NCBI GenBank assembly: GCA_945871755.1
Contig: CAMBWV010000021.1
Location: forward strand, 1-8,749
Length of the DNA stretch: 8,749 nt
Reading direction: 5' to 3'
Source: an uncultured Bacteroidales bacterium
Lineage (GTDB): Bacteria; Bacteroidota; Bacteroidia; Bacteroidales; Bacteroidaceae
Shown here piece by piece: positions 1 through 6,080 of this stretch (position 1 is the stretch's first letter; each line of letters starts with the position of its first letter). The notes below the pieces were generated by a model. It was given only the letters and a program-made list of their open reading frames with translations. It was not told the origin of the DNA and made no database searches. The position numbers were made by a program, and so were the translations under genes.

Positions 1-1
1 C

Positions 2-115
2 AGCGGCATCCTCTGGCTCGTAGGCCACCGCCCCGACCAGCGCGCTGCCTGCACAGCCGCCACGCAGAGGTGGCTCACCCTCAGATACAACGAAAACTCT
101 AATCTAAAAACATAA
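2..115 (+). CDS. C-terminal 37 codons of an unrecognised protein (5'-truncated by window edge)
   Basis: The reading frame starting at base 2 is open from the window edge to TAA at 113-115. Its codons end mostly in C or G, as in the neighbouring real genes; the alternative frame from base 1 has a weaker third-position bias and stops at 102. The visible tail (about SGILWLVGHRPDQRAACT, then a Trp/Leu/Arg-rich stretch) is not one I recognise, so no function is offered. It ends only 5 nt before the next start codon, so the two genes could be co-transcribed. The last eight or so codons turn A/T-rich, which suits the translation-initiation region of the downstream gene. It could also be a fortuitous open stretch. 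Confidence 0.4.
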   Translation, partial: SGILWLVGHRPDQRAACTAATQRWLTLRYNENSNLKT

Positions 116-120
116 AGATC

Positions 121-1509
121 ATGAAGAGACTTTTACTTGCAACAACCCTCTTCGCTGCCGCAGCCACGCTTTCGGCACAGCAGAAAGTAGTCACGGTGTA
201 TTCCATGACCCGCCAACAGCAGGAACAGTACACTAACGCAAATGTCAATGGCATTTCGGCCAACGGACAGTACGCTGTCGGCAGTGCCGTTGAACTCTCT
301 ACGGACGCCTTCATCTGGAATCGCGCCACGGGCCAGTTCCAGCAGATTACGGGCTCCTTCAACAATTCTGCCACGGCCTATGCAGTCAGCAACGAAGGCA
401 AGGTGGTTGGCACTTTCTATAGCGACAACAATGGCGAAGTGCCCGAGGACGGCACGGCCTATGTGATTCCCGGTGTGTGGGAAGACGGCGTCTGGACCGC
501 GCTCGAACTGGAAGTGCCCATGCAGCGCGGCGAATACAACGGCGAGGCCCGCACCATTTCCCCCGACGGCCGCATCGTGACGGGCTACATCATGGGCCAT
601 TATCAGGTGAAGGACGACTACGGCTTCGTCATCAAGGAGCAGCAGAAACTGCGCCCCGCCGTTTGGATTGACGGCGAACTCCAGCCTGCCGAAAACCTCC
701 CCGATGGCGAACTGACGGGTCAGGGCATGTGGGCCTTCTCGGCTTCGGACAATGCCAAGGTGCTGGGCGGTGTGTACGAGCATCCCACGGGTTCGCGCGC
801 CCCTGCCGTTTGGGTGGAAGGCGAAACGACGCCCCGCCTGCTCTATGGCCAAAACGACATCATACCGGGTGAGGACTTGTACTTCTTCGAGGGCCTCGTT
901 TATTCCGTCAGCGGCAATGGCAAATGGGCTTGCGGTTACTTCTCGCCCTCGGGCGGCTACACGGCAGACCACAAGAGTTTCCGCCACAACGTAGAGACCA
1001 ACGAGACCGAAGAGTTTGCCAGCATGCCGATGGCCTCGTGCGTGACCAACGACGGCACCACCTTCGGTACGAACAAAGACCACAATGCTGCGCTCATCCA
1101 CACGGCCAACTTTGACGGCACATTCGCAAACTACCTCGCACAAATCAGCGGCACCACAGCCCCTGACAATCTGCCCACCGTTGTCCAGGCTGCCACCGCC
1201 GACCTCAGCGTCATTGGCGGTTGGTATGGCCGTCCCAGCAGCATGGGCGAAGTGATGGCACCGAGCATTGTCGTCATCAGCGATATGGCCGACGGCATCA
1301 CCGCCACCGAAACCGCCCAGCCCTTCTCGCTCAAGGCTGGTGTGTGCAACGCTCCCTTGGCCGCACGCCTGCAGGTGTTCGACACGGCTGGCCGCCTCCT
1401 GCGCCAGAACGAAGGCACGAGCATTCAGCTCAGCGGCATCAGCGGCACCGTCATCGTGAAGGCCATCCTCCCCAACGGCGATACCATCAGCCGTTCCTTT
1501 AGTTTGTAA
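121..1509 (+). CDS. Secreted HAF-like repeat (probable seven-bladed beta-propeller) protein with T9SS-type C-terminal domain
   Basis: This encodes a 462-residue exported protein of unknown biochemical role. Residues 1-19 form a classical signal peptide (Lys-Arg, hydrophobic core, cleavage near LSA|QQ) with no lipobox cysteine. Seven segments share the pattern small-x-x-(I/V)-S-x-x-G-x-x-x-x-G, starting near residues 43, 87, 143, 205, 260, 305 and 354, for example NGISANGQYAVGS, AVSNEGKVVGTF and TISPDGRIVTGY. The spacing of 44-62 residues and occasional 'AFIW/AVWV' strands resemble the extracellular HAF repeat family. Residues about 385-462 form a beta-rich tail (LQVFDTAGRLL, then SGTVIVKAILPNG and a final SRSFSL) like T9SS type A sorting domains. 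I infer a secreted or surface-held propeller that binds a glycan or protein; no catalytic motif is visible. The ATG at 121 is chosen because the signal peptide begins there. A strong terminator follows the stop codon. Secretion is likely; the propeller and T9SS route are inferred. Confidence 0.82.
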   Translation: MKRLLLATTLFAAAATLSAQQKVVTVYSMTRQQQEQYTNANVNGISANGQYAVGSAVELSTDAFIWNRATGQFQQITGSFNNSATAYAVSNEGKVVGTFYSDNNGEVPEDGTAYVIPGVWEDGVWTALELEVPMQRGEYNGEARTISPDGRIVTGYIMGHYQVKDDYGFVIKEQQKLRPAVWIDGELQPAENLPDGELTGQGMWAFSASDNAKVLGGVYEHPTGSRAPAVWVEGETTPRLLYGQNDIIPGEDLYFFEGLVYSVSGNGKWACGYFSPSGGYTADHKSFRHNVETNETEEFASMPMASCVTNDGTTFGTNKDHNAALIHTANFDGTFANYLAQISGTTAPDNLPTVVQAATADLSVIGGWYGRPSSMGEVMAPSIVVISDMADGITATETAQPFSLKAGVCNAPLAARLQVFDTAGRLLRQNEGTSIQLSGISGTVIVKAILPNGDTISRSFSL

Positions 1510-1517
1510 ATCTGTTA

Positions 1518-1565
1518 GCCGAACAGGCGGAAAGGCGCTATACCCTTTCGCCTGTTCGGCTTTTT
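1518..1565 (+). terminator. Strong rho-independent terminator after the HAF-repeat gene
   Basis: Bases 1518-1529 (GCCGAACAGGCG) pair perfectly with 1549-1560 (CGCCTGTTCGGC). With one bulged G at 1530 the stem extends by AAAGG/CCTTT to about 17 bp, closing an 8-nt loop. Five T residues follow at 1561-1565. It lies 8 nt past the stop codon of the upstream gene and ends 11 nt before the ATG of the next gene. Confidence 0.9.
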
Positions 1566-1576
1566 CCTGACGAAAT

Positions 1577-3505
1577 ATGAAACTCAAATTCCATCTTCTC
1601 TCCCTCCTTCTCGGCACTGCAGCCCTCACGGCACAGGCCGACGACCTCACCCTCTTCTCCTGCGACTTCCAAACGCTGGAGCAGAGCAAAAGCGACCTAA
1701 CCACCTACGAACTGTCGGGCAATACGCCCACGCGCCTCATGCAGAGCATCGGCTACAAGCAAGGCACGGGCTGGCTCTTCTTCATGAAGGACACCAACGT
1801 TTCCTCCAATGCCTACGCTGCCTGCACCTCGCAGTTTGACCCCGCGGGAACGGCCAACGCCTGGATGATTACCAAGGCCATCACCCTGCCTGGCAAGGGC
1901 TGCAAACTCGCGTGGAAATCCGAATCCTACGACCCGCAGGCCCTCGATGGCCTCAAGGTGTTCGTCTCCACCCAAGGCGGCAACCCTGAGACCGACTTCC
2001 CCGCCACGCCCATCTGGGAGAGTGCTGCCGAGAGCGCAGGTGCCTCCGAAGCCCTCGACGGCGAATGGAACGAGCACAGCATTTCGCTTGAGGAATACGC
2101 GGGACAGACCGTCTGGATTGCCTTTGTCAATCAGACCTACGATGGTTCGCTGCTCTGCGTGGACGACATCCTCGTCACCATGGCCGCGCCCATGAACATG
2201 GCCAACCACCTGCCCCCTTACATCACGGGCGAAACCCCGCTCAAGGGCGAACTCCAAGCCATCACCCAGCCCATCGAGGGCGGCAGCATCACGTATCGCT
2301 TTGCCAACGGCTTCACCACCACGCTCGACCTGACGGGCGTCAACCTCCAGCCCGGCGAGTCCTACGCCTACACCATGCCCCAGCTGCTGCAACTCGCCGA
2401 TAAGCACACCTTCGTGGACTACACCTATACCTACGAGAAGGACGGCGAGGCGCAGATGACCTTCAGCGGCAGCGTGGCCCTGACGAACTTCGTGCCGCGC
2501 CACCGCGCCGTGGTCGAGGAGGGCACAGGCGCTTGGTGCGGCTGGTGTCCGCTGGGCATCCTGGCCATCGAGTACCTGCAAGAATCCTATCCCGACAACT
2601 TCCTGGCCATTGGCGTGCACAACGACGACGCGCTCACGGTGGCCCACTACGACGAGGGCCTGGCCTTCCCCAATTTCCCGATGGGCATGGTCAACCGCCG
2701 CTTCACCGCCTACCCCATGCGCCAAGATGCGGAGGACAAGCACTACTACTTTGATGGTTCGGGCACCTTCCTCAACGGCGTGCAGACGGCCCTGGCCGAG
2801 CCTGCCAATGGAGAACCGCGCCTGCTCAGTGCCACGCTGGAGAATGGCGTGATTGCCGTCAAGGGACAGGTGCGCTTTGCCATGCCACCGCAGAGCGGCG
2901 ACTACCGCGTGGCCTACGTCCTCCTGGAGGACAGCGTCCTGTCCACAGGGTTCTATCAGGCCAACTATCTGGCCAGTTACACCCTGCCCGAGTTCGGCCG
3001 CTTCGGTGCGGGCGGTGAGTGCGGCAGCAAATACCTGAATAACTTCATCTATATGGACGTGGCCCGCGGCATCTATCCCAGTTTCAAGGGCCAGCAGAAC
3101 GTCATCCCCGCCGCCCCCGAAGTAGATACGCCCTACGACTGCGCCCTCAGCATCAACCTATCCGCCACGCAGACCACCATTGCCAACGCTTACCACCTGC
3201 GCCTAGCGATGCTCCTCCTCGACGGCACGAGCGGCCAAATCCTCAATGCCGACGTCTGCCCCGTTGACGCCACCGCCTCGGGCATCCACTCAACCCTGGC
3301 CGACGCCCAAGCCGCCATCCGCCTGCTCCCCGGCGGTGCGCTGAGCCTGCCCGCCGACACGCAGCGCGTCGAAGTATTCACCACCAGCGGCATCCGTTGC
3401 ACGACAAACGCCAGCCTGAGCGGCCTCCCCGCGGGCACATACGTAGTTCGCTGCACCACGCCCACGGGCACCTGCGCCGCAGTGGTCGCTTACCCCGGAC
3501 GGTAA
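1577..3505 (+). CDS. Secreted Omp28-like protein: N-terminal jelly-roll-like domain, thioredoxin fold with CGWC, T9SS-type C-terminal domain
   Basis: This encodes a 642-residue exported protein. Residues 1-21 are a signal peptide (TAQA|DD, no lipobox cysteine). Residues about 24-203 resemble the 'choice-of-anchor J' / cleaved-adhesin type of beta jelly roll (SCDFQTLEQ at 28-36, a central AWMI strand, CVDDILVTM at 194-202). About 204-305 is a beta-sandwich linker. About 308-430 is an Omp28-like thioredoxin fold: GAWCGWCPLG places a CxxC at C321/C324, and FPNFPMGMVNRR (364-375) supplies the Pro-Met-Gly-Met-Val-Asn-Arg strand typical of Omp28 relatives, with P368 the probable cis-proline. Residues 431-565 are another beta domain. 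About 590-642 (VEVFTTSGI, LSGLPAGTYVVRC) looks like a T9SS type A sorting domain. A disulfide or thiol-redox role on the cell surface is plausible but unproven; Omp28 itself is known as a surface-exposed outer membrane protein. The gene sits alone between two terminators. Confidence 0.85.
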   Translation: MKLKFHLLSLLLGTAALTAQADDLTLFSCDFQTLEQSKSDLTTYELSGNTPTRLMQSIGYKQGTGWLFFMKDTNVSSNAYAACTSQFDPAGTANAWMITKAITLPGKGCKLAWKSESYDPQALDGLKVFVSTQGGNPETDFPATPIWESAAESAGASEALDGEWNEHSISLEEYAGQTVWIAFVNQTYDGSLLCVDDILVTMAAPMNMANHLPPYITGETPLKGELQAITQPIEGGSITYRFANGFTTTLDLTGVNLQPGESYAYTMPQLLQLADKHTFVDYTYTYEKDGEAQMTFSGSVALTNFVPRHRAVVEEGTGAWCGWCPLGILAIEYLQESYPDNFLAIGVHNDDALTVAHYDEGLAFPNFPMGMVNRRFTAYPMRQDAEDKHYYFDGSGTFLNGVQTALAEPANGEPRLLSATLENGVIAVKGQVRFAMPPQSGDYRVAYVLLEDSVLSTGFYQANYLASYTLPEFGRFGAGGECGSKYLNNFIYMDVARGIYPSFKGQQNVIPAAPEVDTPYDCALSINLSATQTTIANAYHLRLAMLLLDGTSGQILNADVCPVDATASGIHSTLADAQAAIRLLPGGALSLPADTQRVEVFTTSGIRCTTNASLSGLPAGTYVVRCTTPTGTCAAVVAYPGR

Positions 3506-3549
3506 ACGGGGGAAGCATCCACCTCAACCGTTCCCCACAAGAAAAAAAT

Positions 3550-3585
3550 GGAGATGGCCTCATCGCGCGAGGTCATCTCCTTTTT
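3550..3585 (+). terminator. Rho-independent terminator after the Omp28-like gene
   Basis: Bases 3550-3561 (GGAGATGGCCTC) pair with 3569-3580 (GAGGTCATCTCC) in a 12-bp stem with one G-U wobble and a 7-nt loop (ATCGCGC). Five T residues follow at 3581-3585. A run of seven A residues at 3542-3548 precedes the stem, so the structure could also work on the other strand, although no minus-strand gene reads into it. Confidence 0.88.
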
Positions 3586-3617
3586 GTGTGTTCTGACAGG
3601 GCGAAGAATAGGTAAAA

Positions 3618-3709
3618 CGGGCAATCCGCTTCATCCGCTTCGTCCGTGTTCATCTTTCTAATCCGCTTCATTCGCTTAATCCTTCTCATCCGCTTAATCG
3701 GATTTGCCG
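3618..3709. repeat. Degenerate 9-bp tandem repeat array with imperfect inverted ends
   Basis: Nine units of about 9 bp run from 3622 to 3703 with consensus T(C/A)ATCCGCT. Examples are CAATCCGCT, TCATCCGCT, TCGTCCGTG, TAATCCGCT, TCATTCGCT and TAATCCTTC, with a single extra T at 3649 between the third and fourth units. The array is bounded by CGGGCAATCCG (3618-3628) and CGGATTTGCCG (3699-3709), which are reverse complements at 9 of 11 positions. There are no unique spacers, so it is not a CRISPR array. On the minus strand the 9-base period keeps a frame open and yields a low-complexity Lys/Arg/Ile then Glu/Ala/Asp peptide that I regard as an artefact. It may belong to a dispersed intergenic repeat family. 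Confidence 0.75.
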
Positions 3710-3774
3710 ATATAGTCCGTGTTGGAGAGGTGCAGCCCACCACTCCAGGCCCAACCACATTTTCCGCCAAGAAT

Positions 3775-3805
3775 TTTGCTCTTCGGGGACCTTTCTGTAA
3801 TTTTG
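3775..3805 (+). promoter_or_regulatory. Bacteroidota-type promoter (TTTG / TAnnTTTG) for the DUF4250 gene
   Basis: TTTG at 3775-3778 is followed after 19 nt by TAATTTTG at 3798-3805, an exact match to the -33 and -7 boxes of the Bacteroidota primary sigma factor. Transcription would start near 3809-3812, giving a leader of about 22-25 nt before the ATG at 3834. The site lies just downstream of the repeat array. Confidence 0.72.
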
Positions 3806-3833
3806 CAAAATATTCTCAATAGACTCTTCCCTA

Positions 3834-4016
3834 ATGACAAACGACTTGCCGAAAGACCCGATGATGCTCCTGAGCTTCGTCAATATGAAACTGCGCGACC
3901 AGTATCCCTCGCTCGAAGAACTTTGTGCCGCCATGGATGTGGAACAAGCGTGGATTGTGGAGACGCTGGGCGCTGCTGGCTTTGAATATTCCGAAGAGCA
4001 TCGACGGTTTTGGTAG
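3834..4016 (+). CDS. DUF4250 domain-containing small protein
   Basis: This encodes a 60-residue protein that matches the DUF4250 family along its whole length. The family pattern LPKDPxxLLSxxNMKLRD is visible as LPKDPMMLLSFVNMKLRD (residues 5-22), followed by S-L-E-E-L-C and D-V-E-x-x-x-(I/V)-x-x-L, and an aromatic C-terminal segment GFEYSEEHRRFW. The middle reads as a small helix-turn-helix-like unit (LEELCAAMDVEQAWIVETL), but DNA binding is only a guess and the family has no established function. There is no signal peptide or membrane segment, so it should be cytoplasmic. A consensus promoter sits just upstream, and the start codon is preceded by CCCTA with no Shine-Dalgarno site. The 104-base gap to the next gene has no clear terminator, so read-through into the VanZ gene is possible. 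Confidence 0.9.
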   Translation: MTNDLPKDPMMLLSFVNMKLRDQYPSLEELCAAMDVEQAWIVETLGAAGFEYSEEHRRFW

Positions 4017-4120
4017 AATGCTCCTAGAAGATTGCCCATCAGTCTCTCCCTAGTTGCAGACATAAACCGAGCTGTCCATGCAGCCTATAATAATCCTACC
4101 CCCCTCTAGAGACACGAACC

Positions 4121-4501
4121 ATGAAAGCCTTGCGAAATTATCCGCTCACCATCGTCTGCGTGCTGGCGGTGTGGTATCTGAGCCTGTTCAAACCGCCCTC
4201 GGTCAGTCTGCTTGATGGTGTGGATGGTGTGGACAAGGTGGTGCATGCCTTGATGTATGCGGGGCTGTGCTCGCTGCTTTGGCTGGAATGGTTTCGCAGC
4301 CATCATCGGCGCGGAGCATGGCGGCGGATGGCAGCCTTTGCCGTGGGCGCACCTATCCTCATGAGCGGTCTGTTGGAACTCCTGCAAGAGTATTGTACGA
4401 CCACGCGCGCTGGCGAATGGGCCGACCTGATAGCCAACTCGCTCGGCACGCTGTTGGCGGCTGGCGGTGCGTGGCTGTACGAGCACCTGCGCTTGCGATA
4501 G
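4121..4501 (+). CDS. VanZ family membrane protein
   Basis: This encodes a 126-residue polytopic membrane protein of the VanZ-like family. Predicted membrane segments are at about residues 8-24, 40-57, 71-88 and 104-120. Family landmarks are DKVVHALMY (38-46), with the conserved Asp-Lys-x-x-His, then the Q-E-Y motif at 89-91, and RAGEWADLIANSLGTLL (96-112), with the conserved Gly, Asp, Asn and Gly. VanZ itself gives low-level teicoplanin resistance, but most chromosomal relatives such as this one have no known role, so no resistance claim is made. Just before DKVVH there is an exact tandem duplication of 9 bases (4214-4222 and 4223-4231) encoding Asp-Gly-Val twice. The stop codon lies 30 nt before the DUF3822 start, which suggests an operon with DUF3822 and rsmD. 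No promoter was confidently found in 4017-4120. Confidence 0.88.
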   Translation: MKALRNYPLTIVCVLAVWYLSLFKPPSVSLLDGVDGVDKVVHALMYAGLCSLLWLEWFRSHHRRGAWRRMAAFAVGAPILMSGLLELLQEYCTTTRAGEWADLIANSLGTLLAAGGAWLYEHLRLR

Positions 4502-4531
4502 ACGCGGTGCATCGTCCTTTACCCCTGATTA

Positions 4532-5347
4532 TTGATACCTAAAAACGAATACCCCTTGCCTCTCTACATCAGACTTTCCCAATTCCGGATGGACCTGGCG
4601 CGATACGAGCTCCATCGTTCGGCCGAATTTCAGTTTTCTACCTTCCGGCTGCGTCCGCAGGCATCGTTCACGATGAACCTGCGCGAGGCGTGCGATACCG
4701 AACCGCTGTTGCAGGGTCCTGCGCCCAACACGCAAGTCATCGTGTGCGGGCAGAGCACGCTGGTGCCAATGGCTGCCTTCCAAGAGGAAGAGGTGGAGGA
4801 TATCTACAACTTCTGTTTCCCCTCCGAACGCCCGCGCCGCATCTTCTTCGACACCCTGCCGCGCGCCAATGCCGTGCTGCTCTTTTCGCTGGACGAATTG
4901 TGGTGTACGAAAATCGAGGAAGCCTTCCCCGAGGCCCGCTTCGTTTCCTCGCAGACCGCCATGCTTCGCCACTTTGCCACGAAGGACATGACGCGCGCCG
5001 TTCCCCGCATCTTCGCATACCTGTATGAAGACGTGCTGGAGATTTCGGTGTTCGAGGAGACGAGGCTGCAACTCTGCAACCGCTTTGCCGTGCACGCGCC
5101 ACAGGATGCGACCTATTATATATTGAGTATCGCCCGCGCCCAGGGGCTGGACCTTCGCCAAAGTCCTATCTACCTGATTGGCGGTCCCGCAGGACAGAGC
5201 GACGCCGCCGTGCGCGAGCAGCTGCGCAAGTATGCCGAGCAGGTGTATTGCGTCAATCCGACGGGCGAGTTCAATCGCCACGTCGTCTCGACCACACCCG
5301 GCGTTCCCTATGACATGATGACCACAATTCTCAACGGCGAGCGGTAG
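4532..5347 (+). CDS. DUF3822 family protein, apparent TTG start
   Basis: This encodes a 271-residue cytoplasmic protein matching the Bacteroidota-specific DUF3822 family, which is often found beside rsmD. Recognisable family segments are an N-terminal strand (PLYIRLSQF), FRLRPQASFTMNLREA (38-53), LVPMAAFQEE (77-86), YNFCFP (92-97), VNPTGEFNRH (241-250) and GVPYDMMT (257-264). As far as I recall, the family is considered actin-like/ATPase-fold-like, with no demonstrated activity. An in-frame TGA at 4526-4528 rules out an upstream start. TTG at 4532 is the first usable codon, and the first ATG (4589, residue 20) would remove the opening strand. TTG is therefore preferred, with TTG at 4556 a second option. 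The gap to rsmD is 51 nt, with no terminator, so co-transcription with VanZ and rsmD is likely. Confidence 0.88.
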   Translation: MIPKNEYPLPLYIRLSQFRMDLARYELHRSAEFQFSTFRLRPQASFTMNLREACDTEPLLQGPAPNTQVIVCGQSTLVPMAAFQEEEVEDIYNFCFPSERPRRIFFDTLPRANAVLLFSLDELWCTKIEEAFPEARFVSSQTAMLRHFATKDMTRAVPRIFAYLYEDVLEISVFEETRLQLCNRFAVHAPQDATYYILSIARAQGLDLRQSPIYLIGGPAGQSDAAVREQLRKYAEQVYCVNPTGEFNRHVVSTTPGVPYDMMTTILNGER

Positions 5348-5398
5348 TACTCTTGCAAGGCTAGGACCGCTTTCTCATTTCCCCTTCCCCTTTTTCCC

Positions 5399-5977
5399 AT
5401 GCGAATAATCACTGGTAAATATAAGGGCCGCCATTTCGAGGTGCCCCACAGTTTCAAGGCCCGTCCCACAACGGACTTTGCCAAGGAGAATTTGTTCAAT
5501 GTACTCCGTGCCTACCTCGACTTTGAGGAGACGCGGGCCCTCGACCTCTTTGGCGGAACGGGCAGTATCACCCTCGAACTCCTCTCGCGCGGTTGCACGG
5601 AGGTGGTCACCGTGGAGCGCGACCGCAAGCACTTCGCCTTCATCGCACAAACCCTTCGCACCCTGGGCGATGACGCAGCCCATCCGCTGTGTGGCGATGC
5701 ACTGAAGTATGTGCAGCGTTGCCGCTTGGGTTTCGACCTAGTATTTGCCGACCCACCTTATGCCCTGCCCGAATTGCCCGAATTGCCCGAGCGCGTCCTA
5801 GGCAGTGAAACGCTCCGCCCCGGTGGCCTGTTCGTCCTAGAGCACGGCAAGAACTACAGCTTTGTTGACCACCCCTGTTTCCTCGAACACCGCGCCTACG
5901 GCAGCGTGAATTTCAGTTTCTTTCGGAAGGGAGCAACAGACGAGACGACGCTCCAGAGCGACGGCCCAGCAGAATAG
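5399..5977 (+). CDS. rsmD: 16S rRNA (guanine(966)-N(2))-methyltransferase RsmD
   Basis: RsmD methylates the exocyclic N2 of G966 in 16S rRNA, using S-adenosylmethionine, during assembly of the 30S subunit. The 192-residue protein has the family's usual length and opening (MRIITGKYKGR, then RPTTDFAKENLFNVL at 22-36). The SAM-binding loop LDLFGGTGSITLELLSRG spans 48-65, an acidic motif II (VTVERD) follows at 70-75, and the catalytic DPPY of N2/N6-amino methyltransferases is at 118-121. Directly after DPPY comes LPELPELPE, produced by a 9-base direct repeat in the DNA (5767-5792), which probably lengthens a surface loop. The ATG at 5399 follows a pyrimidine-rich tract with no Shine-Dalgarno site. 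The gene is last in the probable VanZ-DUF3822-rsmD operon and is followed by a long hairpin before the convergent thymidine kinase gene. Confidence 0.95.
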   Translation: MRIITGKYKGRHFEVPHSFKARPTTDFAKENLFNVLRAYLDFEETRALDLFGGTGSITLELLSRGCTEVVTVERDRKHFAFIAQTLRTLGDDAAHPLCGDALKYVQRCRLGFDLVFADPPYALPELPELPERVLGSETLRPGGLFVLEHGKNYSFVDHPCFLEHRAYGSVNFSFFRKGATDETTLQSDGPAE

Positions 5978-5997
5978 AACCGCACATCCATACCTTC

Positions 5998-6046
5998 AAA
6001 AGAACAGAGGAGGCTTCGCCAAAAACGGCAAAGCCTCCTCTGTTCT
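5998..6046. terminator. 20-bp hairpin between convergent rsmD and tdk
   Basis: Bases 6001-6020 (AGAACAGAGGAGGCTTCGCC) pair with 6027-6046 at 19 of 20 positions (one C-A mismatch), closing a 6-nt AAAAAC loop. On the + strand no T-run follows. On the - strand the stem is followed by a short U tract from AAAA at 5998-6001, so the better tail belongs to the thymidine kinase transcript. A role in ending both convergent transcripts is inferred from position. Confidence 0.75.
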
Positions 6047-6080
6047 CGTATGGGAGAAATGGCAAGCGGTATGCTCGGTG

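Larger units (their letters stand above)
3506..3833. other. 328-base gene-free stretch holding terminator, 9-bp repeat array and promoter
   Basis: No convincing coding region lies here. In order it contains about 44 bases of unassigned sequence, the terminator of the Omp28-like gene (3550-3585), a degenerate 9-bp tandem array with imperfect inverted ends (3618-3709), about 65 bases with no recognised structure, the promoter for the DUF4250 gene (3775-3805), and a short A/T-rich leader of roughly 22-25 nt. Confidence 0.75.

Noticed and set aside
1..102. Alternative reading frame from base 1 ending at TAA 100-102
   Set aside because: It has a weaker third-position G/C bias than the frame starting at base 2 and an Arg/Pro/His-rich shadow-like composition.
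133..1704. 523-codon open frame on the - strand across the HAF-repeat gene and the following terminator
   Set aside because: It runs through a strong terminator and into the next gene, has no signal or domain, and the + strand frame has a clear signal peptide, repeats and C-terminal domain.
1697..2743. 348-codon open frame on the - strand inside the Omp28-like gene
   Set aside because: Shadow of a GC-rich gene; low-complexity Gly/Val/His/Arg composition and no recognisable family.
3618..3709. Possible CRISPR array
   Set aside because: The units are 9 bp, degenerate and directly adjacent with no spacers, and no cas gene is nearby.
3573..3770. 65-codon minus-strand open frame over the 9-bp repeat array
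   Set aside because: Its sequence is mostly the translated tandem repeat (Lys/Arg/Ile and Glu/Ala/Asp runs), it crosses a terminator stem, and there is no promoter; a period divisible by three keeps the frame open by chance.
4054..4092. Sigma70-like TTGCAG ... TATAAT upstream of the VanZ gene
   Set aside because: The spacing is about 26 nt, too long for a standard promoter, and the Bacteroidota primary sigma factor uses TTTG/TAnnTTTG boxes, which are absent here.
4121..4501. Glycopeptide resistance by the VanZ-like gene
   Set aside because: The family is broad and most chromosomal members are not linked to resistance; no other van genes are present.
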